From Capitulum mitella (lineage: Eukaryota > Arthropoda > Thecostraca > Pollicipedomorpha > Pollicipedidae): a stretch of DNA of 64,000 nt. The position numbers and the translations under genes are program-made. The notes beneath the pieces were generated by a model. That model was not told the DNA's origin, made no database searches, and saw only the letters and a program-made list of their open reading frames with translations. The DNA lies in NCBI GenBank assembly GCA_030062745.1, contig CP099840.1, forward strand, positions 2,666,001-2,730,000, given 5' to 3'. Positions 48,636 to 60,237 of the stretch are shown here, in pieces (within the stretch, counting starts at the first letter, position 1; each line of letters starts with the position of its first letter).

Positions 48636-51341
48636 TGGCAACGTCCCCTGGCCTTCACACATTGCTGTGCGGACAGAATAAACGACGAAAAATTGTTGGA
48701 ACAAAGCTTATGTTCACGGTGGTCGTTTCCCGCACCTTCATGCTAACGGAAACGCTGTTCAGATCTTTTCGAAGTAATAGCCAACGAAACTCAAGCCTAA
48801 AGAGCTTTAAACTCTCCCTAACTAAGTGTGTCCCTGGGAACTTTCCTCCCGATCCGGCCGCCGCAGCGCCAAACCAGGTCCGTTTCTTCCGGTCATCCTC
48901 TCGGGGACGAGTAGACGCTTCTTCCAGTCACCCTCTCGGGGACAAGCAGAGCCGCGTCGCCTCGAAACGCTCTGAATTATTCAGCCGCCGAGCACCAAAG
49001 GCGCAGGGTGACGGGCTGTGCTGGCCCTGGGGCCTGCACATTTCCCAGTCAGGGGCAGCAACAGCGCCGCGGGAGAGACCGGCAGCATCAGTGGCCGGCG
49101 GAACTCTTCAGCTCCGCGACCGTCGGCTCGGGGCCGCGAGACTCGCTGACTTCAGACTGCGAGTCACGCTCCCGCGAGAACTGGAGGCTTCTTTTGTGTC
49201 AGAACCGCCGCACCGCGGCTGATTCACGGGGTTCGTGTCGACAGGACGATGCGGGACCGACGCCGAGTAAGACACACGTCTCCTACAGCTTGTAGTCCGA
49301 GCCCTGAGTTTACATATATACGCTGAGTCACAGTCTTGAAACAGGCAACGCACGTGGCAGTCGTTTTGTCCAATAACGCAACTTTAATGGAAAGAACCTT
49401 CATCTCTGAACCTCTTGTTTTCTTTTAGTGCTGGTGTCATTTTTTTGGTAAAACGATGAAAAGTATTACAATAATTTCCTACTTACCAACGAAAACTCCT
49501 GATCACCGTGCGTGGAGCGTTAGCCGCGTTTTGGAAATCATGCATATGAAACGCGACAAATGCTGGCTTTCATCAATAACGTCACAAAGACATGACATAA
49601 AAATTGCCGTTTTTTCGTCAGTAAGTTGCATCGCCAAAAGGCAACGTAGCATAATCTGAAGAGTTCCAAAATCTCATCCTGAAACTGTCCATCTATAGCG
49701 ATGCATTACGCTGGATCCAAAGGTGTTTCAAGAGCAAATCCATTTCGTTGGTAATGAAAGTGCCCTGTTTCAATCTCGATTAATCCGGTAATTTATTCGC
49801 GCCATAATCAGGACGTCTGAGCATGCGGATGATTGGATTTCGTCTTCATTCTGGACAGCGTAGACGAGCAGCTGCCACCCTGCCGTGCCCCCCCCCCCCC
49901 GCCGGGCTCGTTAATAACACCGCGGCGTCGGAATCCGAGCTCGTTTAGCGGCGCGACAGGTGGCGCAAATTCACGGATTCCCCACTTAGCCTGTTGGCGC
50001 GACCCCAGCCCGTGTCAGGCCGCGCCGACGGCCAGCGCTCGATGACCGCCGCCGGGCGTGATTACGCGCCACGTTTGCCGCATTTGCTGCGTTCGCCGCG
50101 CGTAATTACGTCGCCGAGGAGCGGCCGGCGGCGGCGGCGCCGCGCGCTGATTGCCGCGGGCCGCGCGCTGCCAAGAGGGGGCCTGCTCCGCGCCGGGCGG
50201 AGGCCGCGTCCTCGCTGTCGGAGCGCTGGCGACCGTCGGCGCGACGAGAGCTAGGGTCGGACAGGTGGGCGCGCGGCAGCAGCCGGGAACTGGGCCGGTC
50301 GGCGCGGCTCGCGACGGAGCAGTCGCGAGCTGTTTTGCGGGCGGCGCGCGCCGGCTGGTGGGCGAGTGATAGGTCTGCCGCGCCGCGTTTGTCGTTTGGA
50401 GGAAATCGAAGAGCACGACAGGGAAATGCACTTTGCCCGCCAGCGAAAACGCCGCGTCCTGTGAGTGTGATACATAATAAATCTTGGTCGCTGACAACGA
50501 CAGCGAGATGTACGTAAAAACATATTCGGTTGGAGAAAAGAACAGTGGGGAACAGGGCGCAATGCAGTAAACTGCATTGGAAGAATCGAGAGGCACAAAA
50601 AGGAAAAATTATTTCTAACAGGAATACGAAAGTGAGGTTTTTCGGTTAGTCGTGCAGAGAACGTCACAATATCAAGGTTTAATTCAAAATATATTTGCAC
50701 TAAACCTGGTCAAAATGGAGCTTGGGCCAATGCCCTAATGTTGAAATAATGTAAGCGGCCATTTTGGTTACTGTTTTCTTCCACGTGGTCTTAGGTCACC
50801 GAGAACTTCGTGGAGTTTAAGACGCAGCTGTTTTACGATCCGCTCCTAAAAACTGAATGAGTATTAAGCAGCCTGACTGCGTTCCAAGACAAACGTTGCA
50901 TCAGCCGAACCTTCAAAGACATCGTCGAACGTGCCGTAGATTTTCATGAGCCCAAATTACGCTAGTTCAGTTCCAGCAACCGCACCGCTGCAATTCACTT
51001 TTCAAAGAATCGCAATCACCACAAGTACGCTACACCGAGCGGCAGTAGTTAGCCACATCCTCGTTAATTACCGGCCAGCGGCCGCTGGGACATGGGCGTG
51101 GCGACCGCCTGCGGGGCCGACGGCGTCGGCTCACGATGCCACAGACCGTGGCGCTGTCACACCGTGGCCGGAGGGATCAGGCGGTCTTCCGTCCGCTGAG
51201 CGACGCAGCTGCGTGACCTGAGCCCTGTCAAATGGGTCCCGCCGGTGGCTGGGCGCGTGGCTCCCTGTTCCCGACCGCGACTGGGCCGACTGCGGCCAGG
51301 ACCGGTCCTTTGTAGCTGGTCCGAGCCGGTCCGGTCCCCCT
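48636..51341. other. Gene-less stretch with two GC-rich islands
   Basis: GC-rich islands lie at about 48840-49250 and 49890-50390. The second contains CGTAATTACG (50100-50109) inside GC-rich DNA. A 205-codon rightward frame at 48605-49222 has no family resemblance and I do not call it. Confidence 0.45.
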
Positions 51342-51510
51342 GGCTGGACCAGTCTCCGCCAGGTCTGGTCCCCTTGTTGGACTGGTCCCGGTCTGGCCTG
51401 ACTCCGTGGCTGGACCAGTCCTCGCCAGGTCTGGTCCCCTGGTTGGACTATTCCCGGTCTGGTCTGACTCGTGGCCGGACCGGTCCCTGCCAGCTCCTCG
51501 GCCTGGTCCC
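51342..51510. repeat. 66-bp tandem repeat, about 2.5 copies
   Basis: Units at 51342-51407 (66 bp) and 51408-51472 (65 bp) and a partial third begin GGCTGGACCAGTC or GGCCGGACCGGTC and contain CCAGGTCTGGTCCCC and CCCGGTCTGG. GGTC and GACC words spread beyond the array (51290-51560), suggesting a shorter ancestral subunit. Confidence 0.85.
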
Positions 51511-52399
51511 TTGTCTCCGGCCTGGTAGGCGTGGTCCGGTCCGGTCCGGTCTGACCCCGTGACGTGAGCCGCCGTCTCAGCCGGCAGCCGGCAGCCCCGG
51601 TCACGTGACGCAATATCTGACACTTGCACCTGTCGGCCGGGGCGGGAGACCAGCTATCAGATGGAGGGGGGGGGGCAGGCGCCTACTGGCGCCGCCGGCG
51701 GCCGGCGCCAGGAGGCCCGGTTCGGCGCCCGTGGACTCGTCGGGTGGGCGCCGGGGCTGGCTGCCGCCGGAAGGCGCCTCACGGTGCGGGCTGCCCTCAC
51801 GGGTACTGAGGCCTCCGCCATGAAAGAGAAACAATAGCGTTGTTGCTATATGTTCTTTGCGCTGTTCTGTTAGGTGAAGTTTTTCAAAACGGGTGCTTTC
51901 AGTGCTCAGGCTTTTTGGCCACAAATTACGCCCAGACGTGCATCCTGGGTGCACGCTGTTCATCGCTTGATGTGCATCTGCTCCCCAGTGGTTGGTGCAC
52001 ATTGGAGCACGAAAAGATTTGATTATTTATATCTGGGGATGACACAGGTTCAGGACATCCGTAATGGGTCGAACAGTTTGTCATTTTGACCTCACGAAGC
52101 CTTATTTATTATCGCTGAAAGGCTCAGCTGAGTCTTCTGTTCGACTACTTTGATCTATCACGCTAATCCAGCCATCGCAATATCTCACCCTGATTGAACC
52201 AGGCTCCTAAATGCCTGGTTATAATCGGTGCCGAAAAGCTAAGCCGCGAGCAAGTGCACGCAAAAATACCTCAACGTCTGAGTCATGCGCTAAGCATGCA
52301 GATCGCGAACGCGTCTGCCCACCAGCCGGTCCAACGACCAAACCACCCAGTGAGTAATGTTTAAACAGTGGTCGCCACGACTAACAGTGGCAGTCAGAT
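51511..52399. other. Gene-less stretch
   Basis: GC-rich to about 51800. A perfect 8-bp hairpin (AACCAGGC, eight-base loop, GCCTGGTT) lies at 52197-52220. Otherwise nothing is recognised. Confidence 0.5.
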
Positions 52400-52800
52400 G
52401 GGACAGCGGCCCAGATTCTCTGCCGGCTGGCGATCAGACCTCCTCGCTCACCCTCCCCCCCCCCCTCCACCATCGGCGGACAATGGCGGGCGGCGGGCGC
52501 GCGGCAGTCGCGGCTCGGACGGAAATAGTGGCGCGCCTCGCGGCGACGGCGGCGCGGCCCGATTAGGGGTGACCGGCGCGGGAGTGGGCAAACAGGCGGA
52601 CCATCAGGCGGCGGCAGATAATGACTTGTCGGCGCACGGCACGCGACTAACGACCGGCACGCGCCGACACTCGAGCGCGTCGCACAACAAATCGACGGGC
52701 GGCCGCGTCGGGCGGCCGTCGCGCGCGGCAGTCGCCGGCCGGTCGGGGCGCGGCGGCGGGCTGGGATGGACGGGAGGCCGCGGAGAATGCCGAGTGTGGA
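52400..52800. other. CpG-rich island
   Basis: A block of GGCGGC and GCGCGC words with frames open on both strands and low-complexity products. It is followed by a purine-rich tail (GAAGAAGATGAGGAAG type, 52797-52860). Confidence 0.45.
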
Positions 52801-52860
52801 AGAAGATGAGGAAGCAACGGCGAGGAAGAGCGGAAGGAAGAAAAACAGACGGGAACATAA

Positions 52861-55800
52861 AGACATATGGCATTAGGATTCGGAACACGCAGAAAGGTAG
52901 TTGCGTGAGCAAAAGTAAAAAACGAAACTTGTAAGTAGCAGTCAGTATAAGAAAATTGATTGAAAAATAGCAAGTAATTGTGAAACAGATGCCTTCTTCT
53001 ACGGAGACAACAATCATATGGACCACGTTGATCGGTAGACCGGTGATTTTAGTAACATTCTCACAGTTTCATTCCCGCTGGCTAATTTTACACCGAACAA
53101 AATCCGATCTGCTGCTGCAATAGTGATGCGCAACAAAGCAGACCACGCATCGACCCAACCTATGCTTGCTTCCCAACTGTGACTCAGCGAAAGACGACTC
53201 CGATTCGTTGACGTCAGTCCCACTTCTTTCCAGCACGACCGCCTTTTCCAGCGTTATCGTTTGCTGGGGGACCGAACCCTCCTCATCGCTTCATTATTGT
53301 GGTACATCTTTCCCAGCCTGATACGAGGACTGGCAGTTTGCTTGGTTGGCTAGCCGCCACGTCTGGCTGTCGTCGGGACACAGGTCGCCTCCAACCCGTC
53401 CCTGTTAAGTAGCCTCGAGAATCGAGTGGCGGGTCACCCGGTATTTCCGCCCCGGAACATTTAGTTTATGAGCCCAATTAGAGGCTGAATAATGCTGAGG
53501 TGTAGATGAAGTCATGCATATGGCATACTGCAGGAATCATGCCTTCATCGCCTCATCATCCGACAGACGCCAGCGCGCATCAAACATCCGAGACATGCAA
53601 TATATGTACACACATCGATTGCGTGGCAATCGTGCGACTGCTGATTGTCAGAAATCGACAATTAAGTCGGCAAGCATGGGCACAGCGAGAAACACAGTCT
53701 TATGTTCGGCGTCCCACGGACGTCCTGATGTATGGTTTCTATTGCTGGAGAAGCATCGATGAGCCATCGCATGCAGCGTTATTGCAGTCATGATCATTAC
53801 GCGTATGCCCATGGGCTCTTGATGCAGGTAAATGATCATGAGCTTAAAACATGCACCACGGTGGGAAAGCACCAGTGGTCCACTCGCCAAATCCATCACA
53901 CTTGCTGACCATTCCGTCATGACTTGACGGAATTGTTACATATCTCCAAACCGTATATTCAAATAAAGGTCTCTGATCTCAGAAATCTCCAGTCACCCCG
54001 GCAAAAGAACAGACAACTTCGGGAACGGACAGATTACCGATGAACAGACAGCTCCGAACCTGCTCCGCCCAGCGAACTCGTCCTCTCCAGCGGACTCGGC
54101 CGGCGGCGGGCCGACAGGGCCGAGCGGGCGGCACGCGCTAATGTAATGGGCCTGTCTCGGCGTGAATTAGGCGGCCTGTCAGAGTGGGAGCAGCTCGGGC
54201 ACGCGCCGCTCTCGGCCTCCCGAGCCCCCGCAGGGTCACGTGCGGCGCCGACCGAGCCCCGCGGCCAGCGGCCGCCGCAGTCCGCAGGCGAGGTAGCCCT
54301 GAAGCCCGATGCGGTCGCCACTTGGATACTGGATTGAAGGACGTTAGCCGGTGCGTACATGCTGGGCTTTCTGTGGGGCCTGCCGAGTCGAACGGCTGAC
54401 GAAGCATGGTCGCCATGAAGGGAAGTTACCGACTATGTTAGTACCAAATATCACTTTCACAGTACGTATCTGATGGTTTGATTTCTTGTGAGAACAAAAC
54501 CTCGTCAAAACCTCCCGAAACACCCAGTGTAATGAGGTTCTTCTGAACTCTATTCGAAACACAGAAGACCAATTTTGCAAGTGTAAAACATCCTGAAAAC
54601 CGCATCATGCCGTGTTGACCTGTTTTTTGATAGTCTGGTTGACATCAAATGCAAAGGAAACCTTGATTTTTTTGCGTATAAACTTCCTCTCGCCAAAAGC
54701 GCTGAAAGGTAGAGATAGTTGGTAGAAAGGTGAAGAAAGTCGACCTGACCAATCCGTGACTTTTTCACAAAAAAGCCTCTCATACCGCGGCCTAGAAATT
54801 TAGACTGCGAAACATGCATGAACACATTTGTACCAAGATCACTGTGTTAATCCTTCGTTACAGTTCTATGTTTGTGCATATTTGTTAAACGTCTCATTTA
54901 AACGTACAAAATCAAGCAAGTTTTCGGGGCACATGCCTGAAGACAGTGGTTTCGCGCACTCACAAAAACATAAGAAGTTCATGCGCGGAAAGTGTCACAT
55001 GCCAAAAAACCCTCAAAATTACATTTTTCAATACCAACCTAAAACCCTCTCGCGCGCGCATCGGTGCACGGCTCCACACACCATCTTCGCAGGGCTGCGA
55101 TATATCTGAATCCGCCTGATGCATGTCAGTTGTATGCAAAACATCTCAACGCCCATCAGTCAAGGCTCCGAGGGCCTCCGACGATCATACTGGTATCGTC
55201 ATCATCATGAGCATTACCTACGAACTACGGGTATTCATACATTTGCATGGAACCCGAAAAAGCTATAAAACAATGTCCCTACTCGATTCCCCCTCCCCCA
55301 ATCAAAATTTGGGCCTAATGCTTTCCATTGCTGATCAGGCGTAAAACCAAAAAACGCTCCCATTTCTGTGCATTATTTTACAACGCATAATTACGCCTGA
55401 ACTGAAATGAACATCGCAGGTTGCCAATGGCTTACTTCATTTCCTTTTGCTGATATTCATGGCACGAAGCGCCGTTATCTTAAAATTAGGATCACCCAGC
55501 GCCTTTGAAAGATCGTGAGGCGGGCGCTGCGTCCCGCCTCCCATCCACGCCGGCTTCCTCGGAGCATTCCGCACCCGTTCCGGTCCAGATTGGCCCCGGC
55601 AGGGGCGCGCGCGAAGCTCGCCGCCCAGCATTCCTCCTGCGCCGAAACAGCGGCGGAAGTCGGGGCGGATTTAACGGGCGACTGAGCTGAACGGGCCAGC
55701 TTCTTAACGAGCCCGGCGAGCTCTCGGCCGGCGCCGGCCGGGCTCCTCCGCTCATAGCTTGAACCTCAGCCGGCTTTTCCGCCCCGGCGCGGCCAAGACG

Positions 55801-56219
55801 CTTTCGGCGTCCTCGGTGAACGTCTTTGTTTTCGGTGACCGAGGGTGAGCCCGGCGTCGCAGGGTCGGGCCAGCGTCAGTCTGCTGAGGTGCGACTGAAG
55901 GCAGAACTGTCGGGGACAGCTCCATGCGAAGGCAGGCACCTGGTCCGTCGCTGATGCATACGTAAGCATCGTAACCTCAGGAGTATGGTCTCAGCTTGTA
56001 GCAAACCTGGGGCATGGTACCTGGCTTCTTTTTCATATTTGTTGTCATCAGGCCTATGCGTTGCGTATGTAAAGCTGACTTAAGACCAACCAGAATTCCC
56101 CATTTTCCGGGCTCTTGACTGTGGTTAGGACGACATCGCGTATGTGCGCATATACCATATTATTGTACGCCGTTAAAGGGAATCTTCCACCTTAAGCTGT
56201 GTTTTGAACTGGAAAAGTC
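52861..56219. other. Gene-less stretch with two GC-rich islands
   Basis: GC-rich islands lie at about 54050-54310 and 55500-55860. No gene, RNA or ordered repeat is recognised in the rest. Confidence 0.45.
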
Positions 56220-56360
56220 TCTTAACTGTAACTAACTTTAACTATAACTATAATTATAACTATAATACTACAACAGTACTAATACATTTAGATTTACATA
56301 GTAGTATTACATATAATACTAAACTATATAACTATAACTAAACTATAACTATATATAACT
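56220..56360. repeat. Degenerate TAACTA simple repeat
   Basis: Interrupted runs of AACTATAACTATAA and relatives. It is not the arthropod telomere motif TTAGG. It lies about 400 bp before the LINE remnant. Confidence 0.75.
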
Positions 56361-56736
56361 AACTGTAGCCTCCAGTCTTAGAATCCAATCTGTATAATAG
56401 ACATCATGTGTCAAACTCTACAGTTCGAAGGTTTAAAGCCATTTCCCCGCGATTTTCCTCTGTGCGTTTCTCGGCAGTGTGATATGTATAGCTGTTGTTT
56501 GACGTCCAGGGCGGATATAGGCCCGTATTACGTGATATGGGCTGATGAATACAAAGTAAAGCTTTAGTTTTTCGCATTTTTCGAAATTTTTGCACGTTTT
56601 TTATGGCTACTGAAAACGTTATCAGCAACATTTTTCAGACCAGGCATGTCGATGCGTGAAAAGTCGACAAAGGTGGAACACTGTCGTTAACCCTCCCCGG
56701 AGGAACCAATTTTCACTGACGTCCCTGACGAGGTAA

Positions 56737-58590
56737 GTGTCTCCTCATCCCATCACTTGTCCCTCTAATCAAGATAAGTCGGCGAAACGCGAACGAGCGT
56801 ATGGTACGTTTCTAATGCGAATGATTCCTGATTTAGCTCTTCGAGACCAATTAGTACTCTTTCAGGTCAGATGGAAGGGTGGTCTGACAGTTCGTGATCC
56901 CAGCCGTAGACGTTTTATAACATTTTAGTTAATCGCCATAATCAGTGGTCCTTTTCCTCTTGACCTCAGGATGAGGCAAATCAAAGGTTTTTAAGATGTC
57001 TTTTAGCTCAAATGGACATGTCCTGCTACACATCGTTGAAACGTGCCTGACAAAAAATGACGTATCAGCCTCATGAAAACATGCTATTGTACATCCCATC
57101 TTCAAATCCGGTGACCCTGGAAGTCCCTCCAAGTTTCGCCCTATCTCTATCCTTCCTGTCATTGCCAAGATAGTCGAGAGTTGCTTAGAACCAACTCTCT
57201 CACCATCTCTCTTTTAACTACCTCATTGCTCCTACCCAGCACGGTTTTCGGTGCCTCAGTTCTACCGAAACTGCTCTCCTCAGCATGTCGGACAAAATTT
57301 TATCAGCCATGGACCAGGGTACAATTTCGTTTCTTGACCGATTGACCTCAGTAAATGCTTTGGTGTGACTGACCATTCCAGATTACTCACAAAATTGCAG
57401 CTTCACTGCATCAGCACCGAACGGTTCAAAAATTATTTCACGGGTCATACTCAGAGTGTGAGCTTTACAGACACTTCCAATATCAGGCAGACCGGCTCCG
57501 CGACCTGTTGACCTGGGTGTCTTCCAGGGTTCGTCCCTGGGGCCCCTGCTCTTTACTGTTTTTGCTAATGACCTCAGGTTGCATGACGCCATCGCTTTTG
57601 TGGTACAATACGCCGGCAACACTCAGGCTCTAGTCACTGGCTCAAAATCCGCGTTTTCTTCTCTTGTTTCTGACCTTGAGACCGCGTTGGTCTCGTTGGA
57701 CGAGTACTTTGGCTCAAATGGTTTCAAGGTCAACAAATCGAACTTCGAGCTTATCCCCCTGGGAAATTGTCAAAATATCCGAAATCTTCCTTCATTTTCT
57801 GGAAAGCTCCGGAACACCTGTATCAATCCTGGCACTTTGCACTGAAGTTCAAAATCTTGGAGTCAGTTTTGATTGTTTTCTGTCTTGGGACTCTCATATC
57901 TCTAAACTTTCGCAGAAGTGTTTCGGAATTCTTACCGGCATTTCCCATCTGCGTCGCTGTCTCCCTTCCGGTATCCTTCCTGTAACTGTCTCTGCCCTGG
58001 TTTTCTCTCACGTCCGGTATTGCTTCGCAGTTCACGGGAATGGCTCGGTCCAAAACCTGGCTGCCGTGCAGAAAATTATCAATTTCGCTGCACATGTGAT
58101 ATTCGGGAAAAGAAAACATGAGCACATTTCGGCCGTGCGGGAAAACCTGGGCTGGCTTCCTTTCAATGGCATGTCTGAGCATCAGACACTGACATTACTT
58201 CATAAGATCCGATGTACAGGTGAACCAGAGCACCTTGCGGCATCGTTCTATCTAAAGAGCGAACGGGTCGATCATGCGAGGCATATTCGAGGCATACCAA
58301 TTGCCACCAGACATCGCTGACGTCTTTCCAACTGCTCAGACGCAAGCTGAAGCAGCACCTTATTGCGACATCTTACAAACGTACGTGACAACCTACCTTT
58401 TAACGTTTTTTTTCTTTTTTTTTACAAAATTGAGTAGCTTGACATGTGGAACGAGTGTATTCTGTGTGTATGTGTGTGTGTCTTACTTCTTGTGCCCTTC
58501 ACATGTGATGACTCGGGATCCAGAACAGCCCCTGTGGCCGCGGTCATGTTTTGGTGGATGATCCCACGACGTAAATAAACAAATAATGTG
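56737..58590 (+). mobile_element. Decayed non-LTR retrotransposon (CR1/L2/Jockey group), 5'-truncated
   Basis: A plus-strand LINE reverse-transcriptase remnant broken by stops and frameshifts. In order: a K/R-rich linker (KRERAYGTFL, ~56779); an RT segment from 57083 (AIVHPIFKSGDPG, then KFRPISILP); QHGFR and TETALLSMSDKI (~57237-57300); the strand motif GVFQGSSLGPLLF (~57510-57553); and the catalytic site at ~57608. The usual Y/F-A-D-D reads YAGN there, so both aspartates are lost. A further shift near 57780-57845 leads to the thumb and C-terminal region (QNLGVSFDCFLSWDSH, HVRYCFAVHGNG, HISAVRENLGWL) ending near 58345. The 3' flank ends in AAATAAACAAATAA at about 58573. No endonuclease domain is visible. 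It is dead and shown only as a fossil. Confidence 0.9.
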
Positions 58591-60237
58591 AAACACGATT
58601 GTCAGCCTCTGTTACGCTGTACAGCACTGAAAATCAAGTTTAATTGTCACATGCTGGAGTTGAGAGAATGAGAAAGATAAAAACCATTGTCATCACTGAA
58701 ATCGGCGACAAAGTTTGCTTCAGAACCGGTTAGTCATACAGGATTAGTGACCTCTTATAACATTGGAAATGCCACTAACTTTCGAAACCCTTATAGGTTG
58801 TTAATCATATGTTGAAAAAGTCGAATATTGAAAACTGGCTCCATACCTTATCAGACGCCAGAAGAAGAAGCAAAAATACTGTTCGGGCTTAAAACAGCTT
58901 CCAGGCCCAGGAAAATGACGTCCAAACCCGGTAACATGACATGACTTGGAAATGGTTTCTTTTTTTAATGAGTAAAGGTTGTCAAGTCAGGTGCTGCAGA
59001 TCTCAGGATCCTGATGAGAGCCGTTGGCCGGCAGTCCAAGAAAAACATCAGGGGTGGGGAGGAATGGCTGGGTGGCGGGTGGCGGGGTGGCGGCGTGAGT
59101 TGATGGTCTGAGAGGTCATATAAGAGCTGATATCTTACTTTGCAACATTTGTTACGGTTTCAAGTTTGTGAATTTTGCGTACGAACAAATGCTCCATTTC
59201 ATTTACATAAATAAAAAAATCAAAGAAGTCAGTTGCGCCAGGAATCACATGACTTCATTCCAAGAAGGCAACTTACTGAAGTCGATAAAGAGTGTCCGCG
59301 CCGGCAGTATAATGGCGTCTGCATATCCTTGTGGGTGCTCACTCCGTTGGGTCCCATGCTAGTTCACAAGTTTTTGGTAGTGTCCAGTCAACACTAGGGT
59401 GCCGGAGCACCCACAACAGAACGGAGAACTACTCCCTCGCCTAACCTCTGTCCACTGGTGAAACATCCCCGGCCTTTAAGCACCTGACAATAAACGCACT
59501 CGTCGTCAAACGACCCGGACAATTGAAGACCATACTGCATGGGCCAGTCGACACGACGCCGTAAACGTTGATTCACTAGTCGTGAGCAAAGCACGTGCAC
59601 AACGCTCCATTCCGAGAATGCAACGCTCTTGGCAATATTGATTTAGGCTCCGCTAGAGGACAGGCATGAACACTTCCAGGAATGCGGCTGCAGGCTATCC
59701 CATGTGGACCGTACCAAACTATTCTGGGCTGTTTCCGATCCGATGGCTGCTGAGACTTGCTCAGCACAGGAATGCGGCTGGTTTCAAAGGGATAGGCAGC
59801 CACGAACCAGCCGGAAAAGGACATCACGTCCCGGGCCTGAGACCGCGCAGAGCAGAATCAGCTGGTAAACAGGAGACTGCGACTCAGCTGTGAGACTGCG
59901 CGGAGAAGCGCTGGCATGGCGCACCGGTCACCGGGAGACGGCCCGCACAATGCAGGGTGAGCTTCAGGCCAGGACACATGCGCAAATGCGCATAACTTTG
60001 TAAAACGATATGTTCAGTATGTCCTCCTTTATTAGTGATTTACAGTTCGAGCGCTTTGTGAAACTGCATTTAGAACGACGCCGTAACTGTGCCTGTCAGT
60101 AACTGTCACAGTCTCTGTCAACTCAAGCACAAAACATAATATTAGTGATATATATATATAACGACGACATTCTACACTGTTGAACCCCTCCCTCCATTTG
60201 AAATTCAGTGTCCGTATCTGACAGTTTTTAAATACTT
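58591..60237. other. Gene-less stretch with a G-rich tract
   Basis: A G-rich run at 59051-59094 has four or more GGG/GGGG blocks with short loops and could form a G-quadruplex. The word CAGGAATGCGGCTG is repeated near 59678 and 59765. No gene is recognised. Confidence 0.5.

Noticed and set aside
48605-49222. A 205-codon rightward frame
   Set aside because: It runs from a degenerate repeat into a GC-rich island and shows no family features.
9711-54151. The 13-mer TAATGTAATGGGC shared by two GC islands (9711 and 54139)
   Set aside because: In 64 kb, dozens of chance 13-mer pairs are expected, so the match by itself is not evidence of shared regulation.
56220-56360. TAACTA runs as telomere-like DNA
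   Set aside because: The unit does not match TTAGG or TTAGGG and is irregular. It is a simple repeat.
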